NCBI RefSeq assembly: GCF_026914185.1
Contig: NC_070571.1
Location: forward strand, 1,798,001 to 1,862,000
From: Puccinia triticina
Taxonomy: Eukaryota; Basidiomycota; Pucciniomycetes; Pucciniales; Pucciniaceae
DNA length: 64,000 bases
Direction: 5' to 3'
In this document: piece by piece, positions 1-8,825 of the stretch
Layout of the letters: every line of letters starts with the position of its first letter
Numbering within the stretch: the stretch's first letter is position 1
Notes under the pieces: generated by a model
Seen by the model: the letters and a program-made list of their open reading frames with translations, nothing else
What the model was told of the DNA's origin: nothing
Databases searched by the model: none
Translations under genes and position numbers: made by a program

Positions 1-1224
1 ACAGTCTGGACAGATTGGGATGCATCGGGTTCGTTGGCATCCTGGTCATCAACTTCGTCTCCCATGGATATTTCTTCGCCGTTGCGGTCTTCTTCGATGC
101 CGCCCAGAACCGCGAGACCAGCTTTCGCTCCTAGATTTATTACATGGGCGATGCAACCCAATAGGTGGGTGTCAACGTTGAAAGAAGGCATTTGAGTTTT
201 CAATTCTTGAGCCATTTTGCCGTTGGTAGTTGCGTTATTGGCAGTAATCGTATGCAGTTTCTTGAGGAGGCCATAGTCTGTAAGCACATGATGGAAAAGC
301 TCGGCAAAATTTTTTCCAGTATGCTTTCCTGAAGGAATAAAAAAAGGTGAAAATATCATATCAGGATGCGCGCAGAGGTAAGCAATATAAAACAAGAGGA
401 CATACCTCGTACATGGGGGACTCCGATGGTCATGTCAATCAGCTCGAACTCTTCATTAATAAAGTGGGCTGTTACACCCATGAAAGCAGTTGAATTCGGC
501 GCAGTCCATGCATCCTGGGTGAAGCAGACAAAATCTTGGCCCCGGAGATATTGAGTCTTCATCTTTTCTTGGGAGTGGAGATATACCCTCGTCAAATGAT
601 TCGCCATAGTCTTTCGGTTGATGGGTTCCATCAACGTTGCCGCTTCTTCATTCACCAGTCTAATCAGGTTTTTGAACAAAGGTCTATCCACAACCGAAAA
701 CGGGAGATCAGCGTCGGCAATAAAATAAATCAACACCGTCTTGAGGGATTCTTGGTTCAACTGTAACTGAGAATTTTCCGGGGCCTTCAGCATGTTGATA
801 CAAAAAATCAATGCAAAAGATCCTGGAGATTCACCTTTGGGGCCAGAATATTGGTTTTTGTCCATCGTCCAATGTCAGTTTGTGATTTATCGATCTTTTT
901 ACTGAGCCTCGGATCAACAAGTCGATGGAGATTTTGAAGGTGTTCGTGGAAGTTTTTTGTGCTTCCACTTCGATCTTTCTTCAACGTCGCGCCGCACATC
1001 CTGTTATTCTTACCAACAACTTGGCAGATTGCGCTGCCTCCATCTTCGGTTTCTTTGAAATGGGTCCACACCCAACTACGCTTCTTTGATTGACTTTGAG
1101 GTTGGCTTGAATTCTCGTCTTCGTCGTCAACTTCAATCTCAATAACATTGGAGCGTTTGGAGGTGGAACTGGTGGAATTCACAGGGCCAGCGGGGGCAGG
1201 GTGAGAGGTTTTCTTGCGCTTCAT
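1..1224 (-). pseudogene. hAT-family transposase, 5' part, frameshifted and cut by window edge
   Basis: Cut-and-paste DNA transposase of the hAT superfamily, read on the minus strand from Met at 1224. The N-terminal part (to about 866) holds a BED-type zinc-finger region (CQVVGKNNRMCGATL, then H-E-H-L-Q-N-L-H) after a lysine/serine-rich acidic leader. The second part (865-406) carries the hAT block LPFSVVDRPLFKNLIRLVN and D-A-W-T in the strand where the first catalytic Asp lies. A 76-nt GT-AG intron (330-405, minus) then joins to an exon at 329-1 reading GKHTGKNFAELFHHVL and a second Asp/Asn-type motif (TITANNATTNG). The two coding parts are in different frames around 840-900, so I infer a frameshift unless a small intron is hidden there. 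The rest of the transposase, including the C-terminal dimerisation region, lies outside the window. hAT identity is secure; whether it is active is doubtful. Confidence 0.85.
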
Positions 1225-1320
1225 ATTGACTGAGGATGCTATAGATCGTTGAGACTGCAAGTGCACGGCCACAACTCCAGCAGTCTCCTCTGCTCAGCTC
1301 AGGGGCGAAAAAAAAGCTTA

Positions 1321-1354
1321 ACCACCCGGGTGGATCCCGTTCCACCCGGGTGGT
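1321..1354. repeat. 34-bp perfect hairpin palindrome (CCACCCGGGTGG arms)
   Basis: Two 13-bp arms (ACCACCCGGGTGG and its complement) are separated by 8 bp. Each arm contains the self-complementary CACCCGGGTG, which recurs near 1398. It lies exactly between the divergent hAT gene and the unknown gene that follows. It could be the remnant end of a foldback element or a dyad regulatory site; nothing in the sequence decides this. Confidence 0.6.
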
Positions 1355-2498
1355 TTCGGATCTGGGGTTCGGGATGAGGCTGACCCCCCGCCCGAACACC
1401 CGGGTGCCAGCCTTAGGCGAGGGCCCTCTACACACGTCCCCTCGCAAAGCTCCTCTGCCCAACGAACTAATCAACTCAAAAAAAGACCTCCTCAAACAAT
1501 TATGCACGGGTATTCTGCCCTCACTCGATCATCAAACCAAACGTCTTGCGCAATTACTCGACCCTACTGACTTGCGGAAAATGCCTGGCTCTCAACTGAA
1601 ATTGATTCAAGATACTCAATCCGAACTTGCAAGCACTTTAAATGAGTTTTACGAAACCACAGAAGAAATATGTGATGACTCATCCTCGCTATCTCAAACT
1701 GATGATGCGGAGTTAGAAGAGATCAAGTCCTATAGACTATATGCGATGGATTCCTTCTTGACACTAGACGTGCAAATGATGGTCTGTGATCTTTTGGAAC
1801 GGTCCTCTAATCTCATCAAACAACTCGAGCTGACCACCAACACACCCGACGAACCAATTGACGTTGCTCTGGCTAGATCAAATGTGATCGAATGTAAAGT
1901 TTATCTCCATGAAGAAATCCATTCCACCATCCGAATTATCAATGGATCAGACTTCGATCATATTCGAGCTCGTTGGCCTGCCATGGTACCCAGGATCGAC
2001 GATACAGAGCTGGACTTTTTGGGTATCATTTATAGGGCAGAACAGATACCGACTATCTGCAAGTACCACGCCTCAACCGCCCCGGAGAGCAAAGTGGCTA
2101 GAGCACTCTCACCAGTCATCAGACTATCGAGGATGTTTTTCAATAAACTATCGGAACAACCACTGAACAGCAAGCGACTCCAGAAGTTTTCTCATCTGTC
2201 ATCCGCTCAACTGGCATCTCTTGGCGAAATACCTGTAACCTTTCACAGGGTGTTTGAGGAAATGCTAGACCTCTTGGCGAACTCTTGTTACGCTGAGGAA
2301 GGCGTTACCACTCGGGAGTCAACGCAACTAGTCGACGAGCTCACAAGATCCTTTAAAAGCTCTTTGCCGATTGTAGAATATTTTATTGCTCAGCTCCCAG
2401 AAGACACTGCTGGTTCCTCCAATCAAGACTACTACAAGACTTGGTTCAACACGTGGGATACTACCTTCACTTCCGCCATCTGGATGCTCATGTATTGA
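1350..2498 (+). CDS. Multicopy-family protein of unknown function (382 codons, 3' end disrupted)
   Basis: I do not recognise a characterised domain. The translated product is a soluble, largely helical-looking protein rich in Leu, Glu and Ser, with no signal peptide or membrane segment. The start is uncertain. The first ~35 residues are Pro/Arg-rich and overlap the GC-rich palindrome region, and family-like sequence seems to begin near NELINSKKDLLKQL (about 1458). A shorter diverged relative lies at 18.86-19.36 kb and shares the C-terminal block ending Y-Y-K-T-W-F-N-T-W. In that copy the reading frame continues past the point where this one stops (LMDVINQFKYID against LMY then stop). The stop here coincides with the start of a tRNA-like insertion, so the native C-terminus has probably been cut off. 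The matching 3' flank resumes around 2760-3000. It is an expanded family by within-window evidence only; function unknown. Confidence 0.6.
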   Translation: MVSDLGFGMRLTPRPNTRVPALGEGPLHTSPRKAPLPNELINSKKDLLKQLCTGILPSLDHQTKRLAQLLDPTDLRKMPGSQLKLIQDTQSELASTLNEFYETTEEICDDSSSLSQTDDAELEEIKSYRLYAMDSFLTLDVQMMVCDLLERSSNLIKQLELTTNTPDEPIDVALARSNVIECKVYLHEEIHSTIRIINGSDFDHIRARWPAMVPRIDDTELDFLGIIYRAEQIPTICKYHASTAPESKVARALSPVIRLSRMFFNKLSEQPLNSKRLQKFSHLSSAQLASLGEIPVTFHRVFEEMLDLLANSCYAEEGVTTRESTQLVDELTRSFKSSLPIVEYFIAQLPEDTAGSSNQDYYKTWFNTWDTTFTSAIWMLMY

Positions 2499-2575
2499 AC
2501 AAGTGAAAAGAAAGGTCCGAGTGAAGTGGGTGTTGAACCCACAACCTCGTGTACTGTGAGAGTTGAACTCACATA

Positions 2576-2617
<42 letters not shown>

Positions 2618-2757
2618 ACATTGCTATGTTGCAGTTGAATACAGTAGATGTATGCTTATGATGATGTGTGGTGTTGCCCCAATGGTGATTGGATGTGTAA
2701 GCAACAATGTGTTAAGCAGTGCTAGATTGACACTTCAACATCATGAATGTTCTTGAT
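2495..2757 (-). repeat. tRNA-derived (SINE-like) insertion with tRNA-Met-like head at 2549-2619
   Basis: On the minus strand 2619-2549 folds as a tRNA. It has a perfect 7-bp acceptor stem (GTGTACT/AGTACAC), a D arm GCTC-loop-GAGC containing an A-box (TAGCTCAATGG), and a perfect 5-bp T stem around the loop TTCAACT, which gives a B-box. The anticodon stem is imperfect: it has a mismatch, and CAT is only in register if the loop shifts. I therefore call it a pseudo-tRNA or SINE head rather than a working tRNA. A second T-arm-like hairpin (GTGGGTTCAACACCCAC) lies at 2525-2543. The block interrupts the 3' end of the preceding family gene, judged from its relative at 19 kb. Element ends are approximate and no target duplication was identified. 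Confidence 0.5.
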
Positions 2758-3029
2758 CCGTATTTTTACCCTGAATGCAATTGTGCTCATTGTCTCCGAC
2801 CACGTGATCGACGACACTTCCATAATTAAGCAAATAAACCCAACCGTCGACAGCCATTAGCATCTCCTTCGGCCGGCTGAATCAGTAGCACGGTCATACC
2901 ACTATCAAGACTAATATATCTTAGCAGCCCATCAAGACCGGGCGATCAAGACGATTATCTCTTACCAAGGCAGACAAAAAACAAAATGCAGCTAGCAGAC
3001 AAATTCCTCAAAATTTCTCTACAACTAGT
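2758..3029. other. Shared 3' flank of the multicopy family
   Basis: No gene. The stretch 2820-3020 resembles 19175-19360, with shared words such as CGGCTGAATC, CATACCACTATCAAG and GCAGACAA-CAAA. It therefore belongs to the same duplicated unit as the family gene upstream. Confidence 0.5.
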
Positions 3030-3044
3030 TTGTTTCCTTCAAAT

Positions 3045-3135
3045 AGTAAAATATTACAGTTCTGCTTGGCTCCGATAGCCGCGGGTGGCTCCAAGCGGGG
3101 GAACCAGCCCGTCTCCCATTTGGTTGCAGTGTGCG
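3045..3135. repeat. Dispersed ~85-bp repeat, copy 1
   Basis: Near-identical to 8232-8313, with the same orientation and only a few substitutions. It carries the GC-rich core GCTCCAAGCGGGGGAACCAG. No coding function is evident. Confidence 0.75.
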
Positions 3136-3367
3136 CTAGGTTATTCCGTGCGCAATTTTTGTTTGATCGATCCTGTTGGACTGAACGGGCATTCCTGTCC
3201 CGCCCGGCAGATCTTCTTACATGTTCAAACATATTGGCGGAAATAGCTCTCCTATCGTGTGTCCTAGGCTGCCCCGGCTGCCGCTTCCGTGGTATCCCAA
3301 AACATATGTGCGTTGGGGTAGCGCATTTGCCTAGAATCCCCCGATCCCCAAGAGTGCATAGGAACTA

Positions 3368-3514
3368 CTGGATGACTTCCTGTCACATCTGAGACCCCCA
3401 CAGCTGTGGATATAGACCCAAAAAGTCTGGATTTTTTTCCGGGAAATCTGGCTTTTTGGGCTCTACATCACATCTGGGAGTATCCTAGATCACGGCAGGA
3501 AGTCATCCACTGTG
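3368..3514. mobile_element. Small MITE with inverted ends GGATGACTTCCTG
   Basis: Terminal inverted repeats GGATGACTTCCTG (left) and CAGGAAGTCATCC (right) are flanked by ACT on both sides, a possible 3-bp target duplication. A second hairpin sits inside at about 3413-3463, where the two AAAAAG-TCTGGATTT arms pair. Non-coding, so it would be mobilised in trans if at all. Confidence 0.6.
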
Positions 3515-3624
3515 CGTCTTTTTTCCAACATTCACTCCATTTCTTGCCTTTTAACCAGGTCCTTGGTTTATCCTCAGGTCACACAATCCACATCCCCCGA
3601 CGGGTTACAATTCCTGAGCCGGAT

Positions 3625-4830
3625 GATTCTGAACGGAAACTTTTTCCGATTCTCTTCTTTGGCAGAGGGTTGGAAAAACAACTCCTGTTTTTCGACTCCC
3701 ATACGTTGCCGGGACCAAATCACGACCAGGTCCGGACATTGTCCCTAGCCCCTTTTTTGGGAGTCATTTTCCTAAAACGGATTATTTTTTGGGAGTCATG
3801 GCGACTAATTATATATATATATATATATATTTTACGGATTTACTTTGCCCACGGAGGGAAACTTGTTGTGCACAGGAATTTCCGTTGACTCAACGTCACT
3901 TGACGTTGGGCCCCCCTCCGTGCACGCCACCAGCTCCCCCAAAAAAACTATCCACACATGGGGATGCCTTGCGGTGACAGGTTGCCGGGTTGAGACACTC
4001 CGGCCATCCGGAGGAATCAATCCTTTTGATGACTGGTACAGACCAGTCATCAAGAGGCCACATCCCTCTCAAGTACCGGAATAGACCGGTCATTGGGAGG
4101 ATACATTTCTATTGATGGCCGGAATGCCGGTCATCAAGAGCATCATCCTCTCAATGATGATGTGCCCTCTTGATGCTCTTGATGACCGGAATAGACCGGT
4201 CATTGAGAGGGCACATGCCTCTTGATGTGATTTTGTTGACCGGTCTGTTCCGGTCCTTGAGAGGGTGGTGTCCTCTTGATGACCGGTCTATTCCGGTCAT
4301 CAAGAGGGATGTGGCCTCTGAATGACCGGTCTACTCCGTCATTGAGTGGGATGTGGCCTCTTGATGACTGGAATAGACCAGTCATTGAGTGGGATGTGGC
4401 CTCTTGATGACTGGAATAGACCAGTCATCAAGAGGATTGACTCCTCCAGATGGCCAGAGTGTCTCAACCCAACCACCTGTCACTGCAAGGCAACTCTGTG
4501 TGTTGATAGATTTTTTGGGGGAGCTGGTGGCGCGCACAGAGGGGGGCCCAACGTCAAGTGACGTTGAGTCAACGGAAATTCCTGTGCACAACAAGTTTCC
4601 CTCCGTGGGCAAAGTAAATCCGTAAAATATATATATATATATATAATTAGTCGCAATGACTCCCAAAAAATAATCCGTTTTAGGAAAATGACTCCCAAAA
4701 AAGGGGCTAGGGACAATGTCCAGACCTGGTCGTGATTTGGTCCCGGCAACGTATGGGAGTCGAAAAACAGGAGTTGTTTTTCCAACCCTCTACCAAAGAA
4801 GAGAATCGGAAAAAGTTTCTGTTCAGAATC
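3625..4830. mobile_element. Foldback element A with ~420-bp inverted arms and palindromic core satellite
   Basis: The left arm 3625-4040 is repeated as its reverse complement at 4415-4830. Landmarks mirrored in both arms are GATTCTGAAC at the tips, a (TA)n tract at 3810-3831 and 4627-4645, and CAACGTCACTTGACGTTG, which is itself a palindrome. The middle (4030-4430) is a tandem run of self-complementary units built on GATGACCGGNNNNNNCCGGTCATCAAGAGG. There is no coding capacity; open frames on the arms are mirror images of each other. Target duplication not resolved. Confidence 0.85.
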
Positions 4831-4839
4831 CTCAACAGA

Positions 4840-5275
4840 AAATCCACCCTATCCATAACTTTTATTTCCCATGCACATGCATAAAAATTTGATAACAAAG
4901 AGAATTGTGCATGAATTGAATGCCTTCAAATTTGTAGCCATAGTGTGCCATCAAAACATAAGATATGAGGGGTGCACATTTTATTATCTGCCATACTCAT
5001 AACTTTTTTCCCACACACCACATGCATAAAAGTTTCAGATCACAGCAAAATATGCATAAAATGAAACCTCTGGAAGTTTTATCAACACCAGAGGAAAAGG
5101 CGGCTTTGCCGCTGCAGAGGGCAGGGGGAATTAGGCCATCCACAACTGTATCTCTCCTCTCCCCAGTTCAAATCAAATATATATGCACTGGCCAGCTCCC
5201 CACATTGAAGAGGAAATGTGCCTGGGTGAAAGGGTATGGGGAAATAAAAGGTCAGAGTCTGAAAACACTCCTCAC
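4840..5275. other. AT-rich spacer, no gene seen
   Basis: Contains two similar short motifs (TGCACATGCATAAAAATTTGATAACA near 4872 as two halves, and CATGCATAAAAGTTTCAGATCACA near 5022) suggesting an old local duplication. No supported coding sequence. Confidence 0.4.
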
Positions 5276-5276
5276 T

Positions 5277-5475
5277 AAGGGTGTTCAAAGTTGAAATCAT
5301 AAAATGTTCAATGCATAAAATCATAAAATCATAAAACTTTCAAGTGATGATTTCATATGTACCATTCTAGAAATGTTGCTCTAATTTGAGTGCTTGGGTG
5401 CAACATATTTTTTCAGCTTAGAATTTTATGATTTTATGGTGTTATGATTTTATGCAAGTCAACTTTGAACACCCT
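5277..5475. mobile_element. ~200-bp MITE, inverted ends AGGGTGTTCAAAGTTGA
   Basis: AGGGTGTTCAAAGTTGA at the left (about 5278) is matched by TCAACTTTGAACACCCT at the right (5459-5475). The subterminal ATAAAATCATAAAATCATAAAA on the left mirrors TTTTATGATTTTATGGTGTTATGATT on the right. It is non-coding. The flanking bases do not give a clear target duplication. Confidence 0.75.
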
Positions 5476-5928
5476 AACTGAATACAAAAGATGATGGAAG
5501 ACCTTTGAAGACAAGACAGGACTGGTTAGGGCCAAAGAAATGAAAGATTTCAGAGAACTAAGAGAATGTATTCCAGTTAGACTCGCCATTACTCTAGATA
5601 CAATTAATGATGAGAGCAATGATGAATTTAGGTTTTACCTAAGAGCAGACACTAGACCGTGTTCTACTAATGAGATAAGAGTGAGAATAGAAAATGGAAC
5701 CTCAACGGTTCAACGGCTGATTCGATCTGTTCTGCTTTAGCAGACACAGTATCAGTCCTCTTTTCTTCATCTTTTTTCTATAGAACTCTTTTGCTCCTTA
5801 CATTAATCCAGCCAGATATCAGGCAGGTTCCAAAGCTTAATTCGTTTCCGCGAAACAACTGCAAAGAGTTACAATGTTATCTGTAGATACATGTTGCCTT
5901 CTTAGTCTTTTGTTTCCTTTCACTGCTT
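5476..5928. other. Intergenic, no gene supported
   Basis: Short open frames only. Contains the presumed 3' flank of the small minus-strand gene that ends at 5929. Confidence 0.35.
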
Positions 5929-6276
5929 CTAACACAAACACTTGCTGAGTTTTTCTCCGGCTCTTTGAGCGGAATCCGTGTGTTTGGTTCCTCTGTCTTC
6001 AGCGTTGCCTGAAGAACATTGGATAGTGCATTAGCAACTATCCACCCAACTGTCTTTGATTTAGATTGAACTACATACCTTTGGTAGCAGTTGTGATCCT
6101 CTCAAACAGTGGTCGCACTTTGAGATTTCCCTTGAGCTGAATCTTGTTGCTCACGGTGATTGGACCTGCATGCATCAAAAGATGTTTTCAGTTTACGATC
6201 CCGTGGCACTAGTTTGGACTGCGGATGTGGTTTGCTTTTGCTTACCATTCTCCGCAGCTGTTTTGGATCCCGGCAT
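5929..6276 (-). CDS. Small 3-exon gene, 65 aa, function unknown
   Basis: Reading the minus strand, Met at 6276 in context AAAGATGCCGG opens exon 1 (6276-6246). A GTAAGC...GCAG intron leads to exon 2 (6165-6079), and a GTATGT...TTCAG intron leads to exon 3 (6008-5929, stop TAG). All three phases agree (1/1), giving 66 codons including the stop. Two well-formed introns of normal size in frame make chance unlikely. The product is small, basic and Lys/Thr-rich, with the central stretch VSNKIQLKGNLKVRPLFERI. It ends in KLSKCLC; the C-terminal cysteines resemble a lipidation tail but do not match a strict CaaX box. No homologue is recognised. The gene is too small and split to appear as one open frame. 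Confidence 0.5.
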
Positions 6277-6890
6277 CTTTCTCATTTTATGAGATCAATG
6301 CCTTTCACCTAGACGTGAATTTTCACAAGAAAGACCTGGGAAAGACTATTCTTAGTAGAACTCAAGATAAATTTTATTTTAGCCAATTAGAATAATCAGT
6401 AGTCTCTTCTGCTTTACAATTGAGGATAATATGAAAATGAGGAACTCAAGAGGAAAAATGGTGGAAGGAAGAATGATGAAAAGAGAGAGAAAAGGAAAAG
6501 GCTTGCCTAGCTCAGTAGAAGAATGAGCTAGGAAGGAGGCAGAGGCCCTAGGACTAAGCACTACAGTCAATTTGATTACATAATCATCCATGATTGGTTT
6601 GTGAAACCCCCAACATGCACAGGGCCTCCCAGCAACAGTGGGCTGATACACTAACTGTATGGTTAGTGTAGTTTATTGTTAGTTTTTTCCGCTGCACTAC
6701 ACAAATAATACTGTTATCCTTGATTTTCTGTCAATAAAAATACATTTTTTTGATATTCTTCTTTTTGGCTGTTATTGTATTGTTAGTTTAGCTAAAATAT
6801 GTCAGGTTAACAATAAACAAATCCTATTTTTATGATTTTTATCTGTTGTTATTCCTGATAACAAATACAATAACTGTTAGTTCATCTCTG
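6277..6890. other. Intergenic; outer flank of the compound inverted repeat
   Basis: No gene. Around 6645-6680, GATACACTAACTGTATGGTTAGTGTA is a short palindrome. A related sequence (GATACACTAACTGTTAGTGTATTAG) recurs near 9092-9116. Confidence 0.4.
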
Positions 6891-7462
6891 CAATTAACAC
6901 CAGGGGAGATATGTCTCCACTCCCCAGGGAGTGCCAGAGCTTAATTTTATGTGAGTTTTGGTTGGATGTGGGCCTGATGTGGATTAGTAACTCATCCCTA
7001 AATGAATGGTAAAGTGGATGGAGAAGTGATTCAAAAGTCAGTCAGAATTGATTTGGGACTCAACACAATCTTGTGTAGAATTCTCTTGTTTTCTAGGTAC
7101 AACTGTAGGAAAAAATATGATGAAATGATATTTCACCCAAATCCAACTCATCAATTGCTCCTGTTTACTGATGTTATCAGAGAAAAATTGACATTCTCAA
7201 ATGTAATTCCTCTGAAAAAATGGGTCTTGTAATTCACATTATATGCCCTCATGTACAAAAGGACAATTCAACTTGGTACTATTGGGTTAGAATTTTGGAA
7301 TGTGGCAATGTTTTGGTAAAATTGGTGAAACACATTTTCTTGGAAATGTGGGAATTGATTTGAATTTGGCTAAAAGAAATGGGGAAAAAATTTGGGTCAT
7401 GCTTTACGCACTACCAAAAATTACCATGTGCACTACCAAAAAGTAGTGCTCTCCAAGATTTC

Positions 7463-8225
7463 TTGGAGTGCACGGTGCTCCACTCCAATTTCTTTGGAGT
7501 GGAGCACCGTGCACTCCAAAAATCAATGGAATACACACTACCATCACCCTCAATTACCGGGATAGGCCGGCCATCAAGAGCACACAACATCTTGATGGCC
7601 GGTCCAGATTGAAGCAATATGTACAGCCCTCTCAATGGCTGGCACGGACCGGTCACCAAGAGTATACAACCCTCTCAATAACCGGTCTGCACCAGTCACC
7701 AAGGGGACACAGCCCTCTTGATAACCGGTCTCCGCCGGTCATTGAGGAGGAGGGGACTCAACACTGTCAATGAACGGTATGCGCCGGTCGTTGAGAGGGT
7801 TTTATCTTCTTGATGCCCAGTCAATCCCGGTCATGGAGAGTGTTGAGTCCCCTCGATGAACGGTTGATCCCGGTCATCAAGAGTGTCAAGTCCCCTCAAT
7901 GATTGGTCAATCCAGGTCACCAAGAGTGTTGAGTCCCCTCGATGACCGGCACAGAATGTTCATCGAGAGGGTTGTATCCCCTCAATGACCAGCACAGACT
8001 GGTTATTGAGAGGGTTGTATACTCTTGATGGCCTACCAGCCATCAAAAGGGTTGTCATATCCCTTAATTGATGACCGGTCTGTACCGGTCATCCAGAGCA
8101 GTGTATGGTCTCAATGGCCGGTCTATCCTGGTCATCAAGGGTGATGGTAGTGTGTACTCCAATGATTTTTGGAGTGCACAGTGCTCCACTCCAAAGAAAT
8201 TGGAGTGGCTAGCTGAGCACTCCAA
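7463..8225. mobile_element. Foldback element B with the same palindromic satellite core as element A
   Basis: Ends start with TTGGAGTGC. The arms contain CACTCCAATTTCTTTGGAGTGGAGCAC and TACACACTACCATCACCC in mirror orientation (7463-7550 against 8135-8225). The core 7556-8135 is about 17 tandem units of the type GATGACCGGTNNNNNCCGGTCATCAAGAG with degenerate spacers. The core satellite is shared with element A although the terminal arms are unrelated. Confidence 0.8.
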
Positions 8226-8231
8226 AAAAGC

Positions 8232-8313
8232 AAATATTACAGTTCTGCTTGGCACCAATAGCCGCGGTTGGCTCCAAGCGGGGGAACCAGCCCGTCTCCC
8301 ATTTGGTTGCAGT
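8232..8313. repeat. Dispersed ~85-bp repeat, copy 2
   Basis: Second copy of the repeat at 3045-3135, beginning ATTACAGTTCTGCTTGGC and ending CATTTGGTTGCAGTG, with a handful of differences. Confidence 0.75.
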
Positions 8314-8825
8314 GTTCAAAAATGATCTGGTGAATTTTGCTTTTCAAAATTCACATGTGCACATGCAAGTGAACCTTTTTGCACTGGCTAATAGTCACCC
8401 TGATGTACGCGTGTACATTGATGTGGAAATATCACAGCATAGGCCTTTCACAGCCACATGAAAAGTAAAAGCTTTGTGTTGAGACACCAATTGTCCCCCT
8501 GATGTACGCAAGTACATGAGAGGGAAAAAATCGCAGGCTGGGGCTTCCACATCTCCATGAAAAGGACAAACTGGTCATGGAACCGAGAAAGGCCTATATT
8601 CTGGATGAGTTCTGGATGAATTCTAGATGAGTTCTGGATGATTTCTTGCCAAGTTATGGTTTATTTCAGGATGATTTCCAACTGACTTCCACAGCTGACT
8701 TCCAGTCTTTTTCATACCTATCCAATTTTTATTTACCAAAGGCCTCCAGCACATTTATGGAAAAATTTTACGGTAGGGCACTCCCTGGGGAGTGGGAAAA
8801 TATCTCCCCTGGTGTAATGATAAAA

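Larger units (their letters stand above)
6893..8825. mobile_element. Outer inverted-repeat element enclosing foldback B
   Basis: ACACCAGGGGAGATAT...CACTCCCCAGGGAGTGCC at 6898-6945 is mirrored by GGGCACTCCCTGGGGAGTGGG...ATATCTCCCCTGGTGT at 8777-8817. It contains foldback B (7463-8225) and one copy of the ~85-bp dispersed repeat. No transposase frame is visible inside, so I read it as a nested non-autonomous element. Exact termini uncertain. Confidence 0.6.

Noticed and set aside
2549..2619. Functional tRNA-Met gene
   Set aside because: Acceptor and T stems are perfect, but the anticodon stem has a mismatch and the CAT triplet is out of register in a standard 7-nt loop; more likely a tRNA-derived element.
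3406..4898. Several open frames of 60-160 codons on both strands in foldback element A
   Set aside because: They are mirror images on the inverted arms and satellite core, with no start context, domain or splice support.
7556..8135. CRISPR-like array (regular repeats and spacers)
   Set aside because: Units are self-complementary and degenerate, spacers are not unique, the context is a eukaryotic foldback element and there are no cas genes.
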